Assembly (NCBI GenBank): GCA_022606425.2 | Contig: JAHDVF020000447.1 | Location: 162,001-226,000 of the forward strand | DNA: 64,000 nt | Origin: Lepidostoma basale | Lineage: Eukaryota > Arthropoda > Insecta > Trichoptera > Lepidostomatidae | Direction: 5' to 3' | In this document: positions 1-12,900 of the stretch, in pieces | How the letters are laid out: the number at the start of each line of letters is the position of its first letter | Position numbering within the stretch: the stretch's first letter is position 1 | Program-made: the position numbers and the translations under genes | The notes under the pieces: model-generated | What the model was told of the DNA's origin: nothing | The model's database searches: none | Seen by the model: only the letters and a program-made list of their open reading frames with translations

Positions 1-149
1 GTCAGTTATCTGACCGGTGTCCGTTTAGCGACCGTTTTTCAAAAACAGTGTTTTTGAGTTCTTGTTTTTCGAAAACTATTATTATTTTGAGAAACGTCTA
101 TAAAATGAATGTAGTAACTATTCTTGTAACAGAAATAACCAAAATTTAA

Positions 150-475
150 TTTTTTTCCTAAAATCCATAAACACCAATTTTTTATCTTAACCGCCCTACC
201 TTTGGGTAATTTAATTCTATTTTAATTATATTTTTTTAAATTACGAAACGTCAAATACTCGGCCGCACACTTCGCCTACCCCTTGTAAAACTATCATATT
301 TATGAAGACTTGTACTCGAGTGTTGTTGGCACACACGCGTGTCCCTAACAGTTTGTACATTTTAGGTACATTACTTTTTCTCAAGCGCGTACGTGATACG
401 GGATAGCGCAGAATGGTACAGTCACAGTGAACGTATCACGTACGTTCAAATACGTAGGGTGGTTAAAAAAAACAG
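150..475 (+). repeat. Interspersed repeat, inverted relative of the element at 61337-61812
   Basis: Positions 180-470 match the reverse complement of 61425-61750 in long blocks (for example TATTTATGAAGACTTGTACT and the CACACGCGTGTCCCT region). TTAACCGCCCTACC at the inner end is shared. Probably a piggyBac-type MITE cut by divergence or by the window edge. Confidence 0.6.
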
Positions 476-599
476 AGGTGTTTGTCAAAATGAATATGGA
501 ATACATTAAAAAAAGAATTAAGCATAAATCTTTTTAAAAATAAGTTGTCCTATAAAGGGATAAGAGAGTATTGCAAAAGACATACATATGCTAAAGTTT

Positions 600-830
600 T
601 TATTGTTTCTTGAATGAATCATCATCAGTAAAACTCCATATTAAATAATGAATACGAATGAAAACGTCCATTTTATGCAAGTTTTATTATATTCCTGGGA
701 ATAGGAACATTTTATTAATACCTTAGAAAGGTGAAACATGTCATTCACATAAAATATAATAAAACTTCTAGAAAACAAATGTTTTCATTCGTATTAATTA
801 TGCCAAAGGTATTTTCAAACACAAGAAACT
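600..830. repeat. Hairpin repeat HP-1, copy 1, with hammerhead-like arm
   Basis: Inverted arms near 645-690 and 745-812 share AATACGAATGAAAAC and TTTTATTATATT. The right arm carries ACCTT-AGA-AAGGT followed by GAAACATGTC (723-752), a hammerhead-like stem II, GAAA and self-complementary stem III. The 5' core is degenerate (TTAATA). Confidence 0.6.
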
Positions 831-912
831 GTTTATTGAGATTGCAAGCACAAGAATGAGAAAGAATAAAGCAATATAAGCGGAGAGGAACATGTGAAAG
901 AGAGTCCTTTAC

Positions 913-989
913 CATTCGGCGGAGAAGCGGTTCTCCTGCGACACCAGGCGGCCCACCATGTTGGGGTCGTTCTCCTCGAACCACTTGCC
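913..989 (-). CDS. NACHT gene exon 17 (last in window)
   Basis: Residues 812-836: GKWFEENDPNMVG to RFSAEW. Acceptor TGCAG at 990-992; donor GTAAAGG at 906-912. It ends with two bases of a split codon, so the next exon lies beyond position 1. It corresponds to the region just after the helical domain in NWD proteins. Confidence 0.85.
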
Positions 990-3900
990 CTGCACCAGAA
1001 CACACGTCACACAGCCATGGAGATATTGTCACAATAACAGTAAACAGTAAGCCTTGGGTTCTTGGATATGTAAGTGTAAATAAATTAAGATTGCAATGAC
1101 CTCCAAATGTTGATCAAAGAGAATACCACAAGCCACAGATATACCCGAGTTCTCTAGATTTATATCTAGAGAACTCGGGTTTTGAATTTGGTTCTTTCTT
1201 GTTTTCAATTTATGAAAGATATTGTATTGATGACTTAACACAAATGATCAAATGATTTTAAATAATACAGTTTAAATTTGCTTCTGATAGATTATAAGTA
1301 TAAAGAAGTATTTTATAAATGAAAAACTAACTAACTAACCATCACGCCGTTTCACCAAAGGAGTAGACAGAAAAAATGGACTGCCACACTGTTATTTTCA
1401 GACGTACTTCTCTCGCTTTCTCAACATTCATACATCATGTCATGCACGTTCGTCGATTTTTTTGACACCTCTCGTGGCCAACATTTAATATTTGATTGTG
1501 CCACGTTTTCTTCTATTTCTTGTCCATTTACATATACATTATTTACATATCGCACCTTTGGCAAGACAAGGGCATAATTGTTAAAAATTCTCAAAATGAG
1601 TTAAGTATGGCAATGTATTTTTAAAAACATGCCTTTATCTGGAGGAACAAAATCACTCATTAAGTTCAGTCTCATTTAGCCAGAGGGCGATAGTGTATGA
1701 TCAATATAGCCATAATAACACCATTAATATTATTTATTTAATATTAATTGTCTCTAATAAAAAATTACAAAACGTGCAATCGTGCCATTGTCTGTGCCGT
1801 GATATGTCCAAACCATGTCAATAATCCTATCATTATTTGGTTCATAACACTTTCATTCACACTGCATTCACTTCTTATAATTATTTTGACACTCTATCTC
1901 ATATACAGATTTACCACAATTTCATAATAAACTTGGGATATATTTCTTAATGTATATTTTTGATTGATTGTATTTGAGGGTAGTTATAAACAATCCCTGC
2001 TAATTAATACCTGGAAGTAGTCGAGCAGCTGGCGCCGGATGTGGTGTTCTACCTGCGGGAAGAAGCACTCCTGCGCCGCCTCGTGCAGCGCGCGGTCCCG
2101 CCAGCGCGCGCGCCCCGCTCCACCCACACGCAGGAAGGGGGCCACGCGCGCCCAGCAGCGCGCCCAGAAGATGGCCGCGGGGGCCCACGGCACTGTATAG
2201 TAAGTAATGTGTTGTTATAAACAAGATTGCATATTTAAACTAGTCATCACAAAATATAACTGGTCATGACAATATATGAGCTATGGGAATAATTGCAAAA
2301 TAATAATTTAAAACACTTTTATTTATTTATTGTTTCTTGAAAAATGATGTGAAACTCCATATTAAATAATTAATACGAATGAAAATGTCAGTTTTCTAGA
2401 AGTTTTATTATATTTTATGGGAATGACATGTTTCGCCCTTCTAAGGCATTATCAAATGTGACAAAACTTGAACTCGTTGCAGTTTATATACACTAGTAAA
2501 TGGAGCAGAATACGATAATTATTGAAAATTTATGTAATTTGTTTTTTTTGTACACAAATACTTGTAGACAAATACTGGATTTTTACCCATTGCGAGTTAA
2601 TCATTTTTTAAGGATTAATTGTATCTCAATAGAGACGAAGATGAAAATTGTTTGGAAACAGAATATGGTAGTCGAGGCGTTTACAGGACTGTCATTGGTT
2701 GGGTTAAGCGATCACTTTATGTTAACAACATTCCCCATTCCGCCCTTCTTACGACACCACATTTGACAAATTTTTGGAACTTGTATATGCTACTATTTTT
2801 AATAACTTCACATTGTTGTACACTAGTGCCATCTATTAAGATAATTTGTAAGCATTAAGCAGAAAATCTTTATTAATACAATGTGAAAGGCTTTTACGCA
2901 ATTATCACATTTGTAGAAAATTGATGTGACTTTATACATTTTTAACAAAGAATTATTTCAGTAGGTCCAGAAATATTGGAAAGTGTTTCTTGGAAAACTT
3001 TTAGAAAACTGACGTTTTCATTCGCATTAATTAATAATTTAAAACACTTTTATACTTTGTTTTTACACCACTTCTTTTTATATTAATGAACCAATCCTTT
3101 TCACTCCCACCACAGCTTGTTTTTGTAAACCTGATGAAGCTCCAGCAGGAGCGAAAACCGATTGGTTTGTTAAAACAAAATATAAAAGTTATTTGCCTAG
3201 CCATTTCATGTTATTTGAGGTCGCTCTCCTTATACGACTCCGACAAGTTTTGCGATACTGGGTCATCTGGCTGTCCAGTCCCAGCGACCTCAGGTCATTC
3301 CTGACTGTGGACACGTCCCCTCCTTCCATCTTCCAGTTGCAGGGTCTTGTGGACGATGTAGTCCTCCTGCTCACGCAGCCGTACCACCGCAGAAAACATT
3401 CTCTAGTCTTTTCCGATACAATAAAATATAAAAGTGTTTTTAATTGAAAAAAATATAATAACATTGTTTGTGCCTGTTATCTCATGTACGTAATTTCTAC
3501 TTATTCTCGTTTTTGTGTTTTATAAACATGTCATTTTTTGTTAAAGCCCTTGCGGCGTATATATTAAAATAAATAAATAAATAATTTCTCTTATATATTA
3601 AGTACAAAAGATGATGTTTAAGGATGTTGCCAGAAAACCACTTTGTAATAAGCAGCCTTTAATAATTGAAATCTCTCAAGTTCCAGTAATACGGCACTCA
3701 CAGTAGGTGTCCTCGCTGTGGAACTGGCGGTCCCTGGCGAGGATATCCACCATCTCGTGGTCCGCCAGACCGCGGCGGGCGGCCGTGAGCGCCCCCAGGC
3801 AGGCGCGCAGCCGGCCCTCCCCGCACAGCTCCTCCAGCGCGGCCAGGGCGCCTCCCGCGCCACTGGCACCCCCGGCACCACTCTCACCCCCGCTACCGGC

Positions 3901-6900
3901 GCGCGCACCCCACGCCTGCCACACTGACGTGCGCCACGCCAAGATCTGAAACATGCCAATTGAAGGATTGAAAATCTGCTGTAGATAATGAAACTAAAAA
4001 TAAATAAAATAATGATGTGTGTAAAGAGTAAACTCCAAAAACTATGATTAAAATTTCAACAACAATTCAATGGTTTGAATCACGGATAATTGTTTTAATA
4101 ATATCAACCAACAGATGGCATTATATATTCCTTATGTTTTACCTGTTCTCAATAGATGCCTTAAACTATAAAAAATGTTTGTAATGTCTTTTGAGAAAAT
4201 AAACTGATTTGATTGATTTGATTTGATTTGAAAGGGATTGAAATTGTGTCCATTTTTAAATGAAACCATAGAAACCTTATGCTCATCAAAACATAATTTA
4301 GATTCAAGATGACTGTTATTTTAAATAAATCATTGGAAGTATTATCGTTGGTCAACTATTTAAATGGAGGGAGAAAAGGCTTGAAAGAAATGGATTTAAC
4401 CATGTTTTCAGGAGTTTTAGTTGTATTTATGAGCATTTAAACACTAAATGAAAACACTAAACTTTATGGGCATAAAAGCAGGATAAACGCGTGGATAAAA
4501 TTAAAAAAGGATCCCTGAGATGGTTTGGACATATGAAACAAATGGATGAGAGTAGAATGGTTAAAAAGTTGTACACAAGCAGCGTGAGTGGAAAAAGAAG
4601 CCGAGGACGACCGAAGAAAACATGGCATGACTAAATTAATCAATTACTAAAAGGCGGTCACATTCCAAGTCGGAATAATTGACGTGCGTGCATGGTACGA
4701 TGTATGAATGTAGAGGAAGCCCGAGAGGTATGCCAGGACAGAGCATTGTGGCGATCCATCCTCTCTGCCCACCCCTCCGGAGAAATGGCGTGATGGTTAG
4801 TTAGTTAGTTAGTTAGTTTTAAAACGCCTTCTTAAAATATACACGCATTCAGTATAAGATGCGCAAATATGACAACTTGAAAATTGACTCTTAAGGAGTA
4901 AATCCAATTATTAAAAAAATCCTTTATTCCACATGATTTTTAGTTTCAACTGGTTTCGAAAGGAACACGATAGCTCACTGCTTGTTGATAATGTGCTGGG
5001 TGTGGGGGTGTACCTTGGCTTGCAGCGGCAGTTTGCAGTCCTGCACCGAGCGCAGCACGGCGTCCTGGATGGCCGGGCTCAGCGAGTGGTTGTGCTGCAC
5101 GACCCCTGCCATGACGATGCTGCGGGCCTCGGCCGGCTCCAGGTCGGGCACGCGCAAGAAACACGCGGCCTCCAAGCGCGCACGTAGCCCACTCGCGGCC
5201 TCTGATTCGCGTGGACCCTCCGAGCATGTCAGCACGATCTACAAACAAACATCTTATTAAAGTATGCTGCATCAAGAGAGCAGACATATTGTATAATTCT
5301 ATAACTTTCGTAGCCGTGTGGCAAGTGCTATGACTGCCACATCGAAGGTCCCGGATTCCATTCCTGGCGATGTCACACTGTATTTGGTCTGGTAAAGAAT
5401 TCATATGACAAATAACGTGGCAATAGATTAGATACCTATCACATGTCACGAGAATTAGATACATATATACCCTTTACATGGATTTGGCTTGCGCTATAAT
5501 GTTGTAAAGAGCAATTCAACAAAATAACAATAATAATAACAACCACTCATCAGTTAAGTAGCTATCCGTGGCATCCTGGTGACCAATACTCTTCAGATAA
5601 GAAGGGATGGGTTCACACTTACATTTCCATTACATGATTCTTTAACTCTGCAATTTTGGAGGATATTCATTCATCATTATGAGATACACATAGAACTCAT
5701 AGAAGGTAGGAGTAATGGATATCGTTGATAGGAAATGTTGCCATTGCCTAAGGGTTTGGGTAGCGGATTAGAGACCCCATAAAGATGAAGAAAATAAAGG
5801 GAGACCCTCCACACGATGGTGTGATGATGTAAGGAGAATTGGCGGTGACTGGATGCAGAAAGCGCAAGACAGGAGTGTATGGAGAAGTACGGGGCAGACC
5901 TATATCCAGCAGTGGAAGGAGAACCAATATTTGACAGACGGTGCAACAAGAATTAGAGATCATAGATGAATCAATCATTACCTTGACATTGTCAGGGAGG
6001 CGAGACGGGATCCAGTCCAAGGCCTGATCCTCAGCTTGGTCCAGCCCATCCAGCATGAGCACGGTGGGCCGCTGCTGAGCAATCTCCGCCACTAGTCGCT
6101 GGAACACCTCGCAGAAGGTCGCCATGTCCTGGGAATAGTACGGATATGAATCTTCTGATTATAACACTTGCTACCGGAACACAATTCAACAATTGGAACA
6201 TTTTATTTTTGAAAATATGCAACATAATATATCAAATATCAAAGGCTTTTGATATAGAAATATAAATCTGAAAGAATTTTAATAACTAAAATGTATCTAC
6301 ATATTTTTGTTTGGGAGTATATGAGTGAATCTTTCGCAATGCTTCGCCCTGTATGGCGTTCCGGTATCATTTCGAGAAAGCTCAAGCTCCAAATATTCAG
6401 CAGTAGCGTTAAAAGCGTACTGCTGTACGGATGTGAGACTTGGAAAACTACCGCAGACGTTATTGGAAAACTCCAGGTGTTTATAAATAGGTCCCTTCGC
6501 TCAATATTCAAGATCTATTGGTCCTAAAGAGTTTCAAATGCCGTTCTCTTGACCATGGCAGGCGAAAAACAAATTAGAGAACAAGTCGCTAGACGCAAAT
6601 GGCAGTGGATCGGTCACGCTCTGAGACTGCATCGCTCAGGGCGCACTAGACTGGTCCCCTATGGGGGGAAAGAGAAAGCTAGGCAGACCTAGAGCCACCT
6701 GGAGAAGAGCCCTGCAAGACGAGGTTAAGGCAGCAGGCCTCACTTGAGATGATGTTAGGCATCAGGCATGCGATAGAGTCGGATGGAGAAGGTTCACGGA
6801 GGTGTGACAGGACAAAAAGAAGAAGAAGATATGAGTGAATACACGAGACAGAAATGATTATTGAAAGATATGGACACAAATATTTGAAGGCGGGATATAA

Positions 6901-9900
6901 ACATTAAAGTTGGCTGGACATATAGCCAGGCAAGGCAGCTCCAAATGGACACTTAGAATACTCCAATGGAGACCTTGGACAAAGGAAAGGAGTGTCGGGA
7001 GGCCACCTAAAAGATGGACTGGTGACATTGCCTGAATAGTTTAAAAAAGAGACAGTTGTTACAGTGGAGAAAAATGGAAGAGGCCTATATCAGCGGTGGA
7101 GGGAAGAAGGCTGAAGAAGAAGAAGATTATAAACACTAAAATATAACATTTGACATTATGGTAAAGGTCGTGTTTTGAAATACTCACGTGTCTCCCGGTG
7201 TACTGAGAGCCGCAGAGGATCATGGAACACTGGTTGACCACAGAGGCCAGGACACCCTCCATGGTGTTGGACTTGTTGGTGATGCCGATAAATCTGCAAG
7301 TCACGGAATGTTCCATAACACACAATTGTGGACCCTCATTTATCGGAGAAACGGTATTGAAAAAAGATTAACCCCACAATGCAAGATAGTTTCAATCTAA
7401 AAAAAGACTATTTTTACTTTATGTGTATACTTACTAAAATATGAAAAATATAATAAAACATTATTTAATTTTATTTTTATGTATTTATAATTAAAAAACA
7501 GAGCGTGGTTCTTTTAGGAATCAGTGCACATTTATAATCATAATCATTAGATATAATGATATAAATGACAGTAAATGATACTCTGATGATTAAATGATAT
7601 GGCATTTAATCCAATAAATTACTTTATATTGAACTTGAATTGTATTTGTTTAATATATGTATTGGGTATATTTATATACTCGAAAATAGCAATAGCGAAG
7701 CGTTGCCGGGTCAGCTAGTAATGATATAGATACTCTGGTGATTAAATGATATGTACAAAAGATTAATAACAAATTTAACCCTTAACGCACATAAGTCACC
7801 TCTGATGTGACAACAGAACTTTGTCGCTCCAGTCGTATGGCACATGTGAGGTGACACGATGAATCATGTTGAATCTTATTGTATGTGGAATCTGCGCGTA
7901 ATTACTTTGTCAGTTGAATATTACCAATGGAGCAATTACTGTGTCTTTTTTTAATTAAATATTGATAGAATAACATATACAAATGATACATAAGCTAGCA
8001 TCCGATACGGGTTAATTAAGGTTACCTTGATCACCAATAATAAATTATTTTGATTTGACATCAACTGGAGTAAATCACAAAAGTCACCTACATGCAACAT
8101 GGGAACTTCAATTCCATTTTTATTTTTTTATTAATCAATTACAATTTGAAACAGTTTTCTATTAAACCTGTGTGATTTCCACAATATGATGGTTGAAACG
8201 TATTAACAACAGCATGTGAGTTATTGTTCATAACACTCCATACAACAATATTTATCCCCCAATATAAAGTGCGCCTAGTTTCATTTATAGTAATAAAAAA
8301 ATAGGTCTGAACTGCAGTTGATTAAATTTGCAGTTCAGACTAATAGTCCGATTTCACCATAATATTATGTACAATTTAGTAGTAAGGAACTATGACTTAT
8401 TCAAATATGACCTGCAAATGTAGTCTGGATTTTTTTGGAGTGCAAATAGAGCCAACCGCACTATTGGGGTTTAGAAAAACTTTGATTTATTCATATTTGC
8501 ATCATGACGCACTATAGGATTGAGATAGACTTAAGTAAGATGGAGGGGTCACCTGAAGGCGAGGAAAGCATCAGGGCTCCACTGGTGGCAGCATTGTGCG
8601 GCGCGAGCAATCAGAGTCGATTTGCCGCAACCACCCGGCCCCACTATCACCAGCGGCTGGGTGCTGTCTCCCATTACGTAACTGGAAGCAACCGTTTATT
8701 AGGGATGGACTATAAACAAAAGTGCACTGTGTGAAAACTTATTATTACGGCGTACCTTTTGACTTTGTTTAGAATAGGCTCTCTGTTGACACTGGACTGA
8801 GCAGTTTTCTGGCAGAACACCGTGTGGTCATTCAACTCCTCAAACATGCTGAAATCAAATAAGCATTTCATATTAATTTGAGTATAAATGTTGGCAAATA
8901 ATTTTAACCCGTAACGGACATAAGTCACCTCTAACTTGACAACAGAACTTTGTCACTGCAGTCATATGGCACATGTGAGGTGACATGATGAATCTTGTTG
9001 TTTGTGGAATCTGCGCTTAATTACTTTGTCTGTTGAATACACAGTGACTTTTTAAAATTAAATATTGATAGAATAACATATACAAAGATACAAACGCTAG
9101 CATCCGATAAGGGTTAATACGAATGAAATTGGCTGTTTTATAAAAGTTTTATTATATTTTATGGGAAAAACATTTGAAAGTGCCTTTTTTTAAACTAACA
9201 CGAAGCATTTTAATCAATGGTATTAGAAATTTATTATGCAATCTCCAATATGAGTAGAGAGCAGCTCAATATTATGTAGAAGGAATCTGGTCTGGAAAGT
9301 GTCTCAGGACAGAGCAATGTGGCATTCCATCCTCTCTGCTTCATCCCTCTGAAGAAATGGTGTGATGATTATTTAGTTAGTTGGTTGGTGCTAGTGACCT
9401 GGCAGGCACGCCCTGATGGTGCGCCAGGGGGGAACGGGCAGCATGCTCCTCCATGATGGAGTCGGCAGCAGCTCGCAGGCGCTGCGAGAGGTGTGCTCGC
9501 ACTCCACTCAGGTAGGCCGCATGCTCGGGGAGAGAGGCCTGCACGCCCTCCGCGCACGCCAGCACCGCGCGCGCTATATGCTTCTCTATCAACTGGCACT
9601 GCAACGACATTCAACAGGTCACGACACTAATCTGGAATATGGACTTGATTATCAAAACTGCTTGTAGACGATAAACCCATAGAACAGGTCATGAAGTTCA
9701 GATACCTGGGTGTGGAGATATCTAGTTGCAGCCATCTATATAATGAAGTTAAAAAAACAGACTGATAAAGCTGCAGGTATCTCCGGATGTCTAAGGGACA
9801 CTGTCTGGGACAATAAGCATATGCTAGTGGAAAGCAAAGTTCGAATTTATAAAACTATTAGATGGAGTAGGCAAAGAAGACGATTCTGGAGGGACCACAT

Positions 9901-12900
9901 CGGGAGAATGGATCCAGCAAGAACTCTTAAGATCGTGATGCACGAGACTCCAGAGGGCCGTCGACCACCAGGACGACCACCAAAGAGATGGAGAGAAGGC
10001 TGGTCGTCTTCATCACAGAAAGAAAGTTGATATCCTGCATAAACAGATCACAAGATCTACAATCAGAAGAAGAAGAATTGGCTAGACCTTTAATAATCTT
10101 GATTATAAGACCTGACCAAGTTAGCATCGTCATGTCTTAGAAGCAATAAACAGTAATTAAATCTGTTACTGAACCTAATTACTGCTTTTTTCCTATCTTT
10201 ATTATAATTGTTTACAATATTGTGTGTAGTTTCTTCCCCTCCTAATAATTTTGTATACAAACTAAGTCTTTCCGGTGTATTCTTTAGTTGGTTGTAAGAC
10301 CTGACGATGCTAACATCGGTTAGCAAAGCGGCTGTCGCAACAACATATAATCAATTGTGATATTTATAACAAAGTTTTTTAAATAATAATTATTTTAATT
10401 GAAATTTTTTGGTAGAAATTCATTTTAAATAATGAAAACAAAAAAAAGTTCAAATCCTAATGAATAAACTTTGTTTTTTGTATCACAATTGTATTTTATT
10501 TTATTTTGATATACTCGTATTATTGTAACACCTGATGATGTCAACATAGGTTGATGAAACAGCTGTCACGTAAAATAAAATACAATTGTGATACAAAATT
10601 ACTTTATTGTTATGTAATTAGTGCGTTTCCACTTGTGTTTGTGTTCGACCGGTTTCGGCAGCTTGCTGCCATCTTCTGGTCAGAAGATGGCAGCATATTT
10701 ACAGAGTTTTTTTATTTAAACAGTTGATAATGTTGAAATATCGAAGTGTTTCCACCAAAACTATGTAATGTCATCTATGTATAATAATATAATCTATGTA
10801 ATTTTAAATGGCTTTTTTTTCCTGCTAATGAAACCAGCCGCACTATGATATTCCCCACAAGTTAATTTATTTGGTTACGATAGGCATATACTTGTGAAAA
10901 ATGATTCAGTTTATTGAGGATTTGAAAATTTTTAATTAAAAAATAATATACACAGAGTCTTTGTCAATTGACATTGTCTTTGACATTGATTATTTGGTAA
11001 AATTTAAATGTACGAGAAGTCCAGCTGGCAGTCCCACTCACTTTGAGGTCCTTCTGCAGGTTGGCCAGCCTGCGCTGCAGCTCCTTCTCCCCCGGACCCT
11101 CGTGCTCGGGCCGGGCGGCCTGCTGGACCCTGTTCACCCACAGGCAGCGCCGCGCCAGCTCCTGGCTCATCAGCACTGTATTGTGGACTTCCTATTGACA
11201 AAAAAAAATTCATTACTCTGACTTACTTAATACAGCTAGTTTTCCATCTCATTAGTCATCTTAAAACGTATATATCTGGCTGAAATAGGATGCAACGACG
11301 CCCTTTTATCAGCCTCACTTCCTAAATCCATCCCCCGTCCATGTGGGACTAACATTTACAGTGATTTCGTTTAAGCAAATTAAAGGGGACACCAGACCAT
11401 ATTTAAGCTACTCTATTTTCCCTTCTATGCAGCACAAATACAAACACGTGTTATATAACATTAATAGAATCATCTTTCTTTTACCCTTATGTACGAAAGT
11501 GAAGCATGACGAATGTGTATTAAATCTGTATATGATAGAGTGTCAAATGTAAATAGAAGAAGTGAAGGCTACTATTAAAAGTGTTATGAACAAAATAATG
11601 AAAGGATCATTTAGATGGTTTGGACACATGGAATGAATGAATGGTAAATAAAGTATATGTATGACATAAACAGAACTAGAAATAAAGGAAGATGGAACAA
11701 GAAAATGTTTCACAATCAAATAAATCAAATATTAAAAGTCGCCCATGTGAGGAGTCGGAAAATTCGACATGCGTGCATGACATGATGTATGAACGTTGAG
11801 GAACAAAAGATTGTCAGGAAATAACAGTGCGATAGTCCATTTTTTTTGCCTACCCCTTCAAGAGACGGTGCGATGGTTAGTTTATTAGTTTAGAATCACA
11901 TTAACTGCAATTGAATACAATAGCAAAGTCAAGAAAGGATACTTGATCTGACCTGCTCCACGACGGTGGTGAGGTAGGCATCCTTGAGCTCTATGGAGAG
12001 GACCTTCTGGAAAGCGTTGAGCAGTCGCCGCTCTTCGTCTCCGCGGTCTTCATCAGCCCGGGCTGCCAGCCGATAGCATGGCGGAGAGGCAGCTGCATCC
12101 ACTTCATACCTGTGAGACAACCCATCAAATCATCACTCCAACATGACATGGACACTCCAATTGTTACGTTGGACAATCAATCAACGCGAGCAAATAAATG
12201 TAAGCAGCACCAATGATAAAACAACGTAGAGCATACAATCAACGTAGAATGGCTTAAATGGCGTGCCCTTTTTTTAAATACTTTGTCACAGCAAAGTACC
12301 CATGCATTAAAAAAAAAAAGGAAAGGTGTATCAAACCACCATAAGACCTTTCATGATCTACGGATCAGAATGCTGGGCCACAAAGCGTCAAGAAGAACAG
12401 AAACTAAATGTGGCAGAAATGAAAATGCTGAGATGGGCCACCGGTATTACAATGCTGGATAGAGTTAAAAAGAACATATCAAAAGAAGCCTAAAAGTTGC
12501 CCCCATAGCAGAAAAGGCTAGGGAACGTCATCTGCAGTGGTATGGCCACGTGTGCAGAAGGGACGATGAATACATCGTTCACATGACCCTGCAGCTGGAG
12601 GATCGAAGAAGAGGACCGGGTCGTCTCCTGCAACGTGGATGTTCACAGTTAGGAACGACCTGAGGGAGCTGCGACTGGATAACCAGATAATCCTGGATTC
12701 CGAAACTTGGCAGGGGCATATTAGGAGAACCGACCCCAAATAACAAGAAATAGATAGGAGAAAGAAGAAAAAAGAAATGTAATCAGCAGAAAGAGGAAAC
12801 TGACCCGCCCAAGAGTCAGTAACATGTCAAGTAAAGCTACTACCTATTTGTCAACTCAATACGCACAATGTGGATACGGCATTCGTGGCAGATTGGCAAC

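Noticed and set aside
3707..3949. Plus-strand frames over GC-rich exons (also at 4933, 9416, 26868)
   Set aside because: Antisense shadows of minus-strand NACHT exons, which have splice sites and matching phases.
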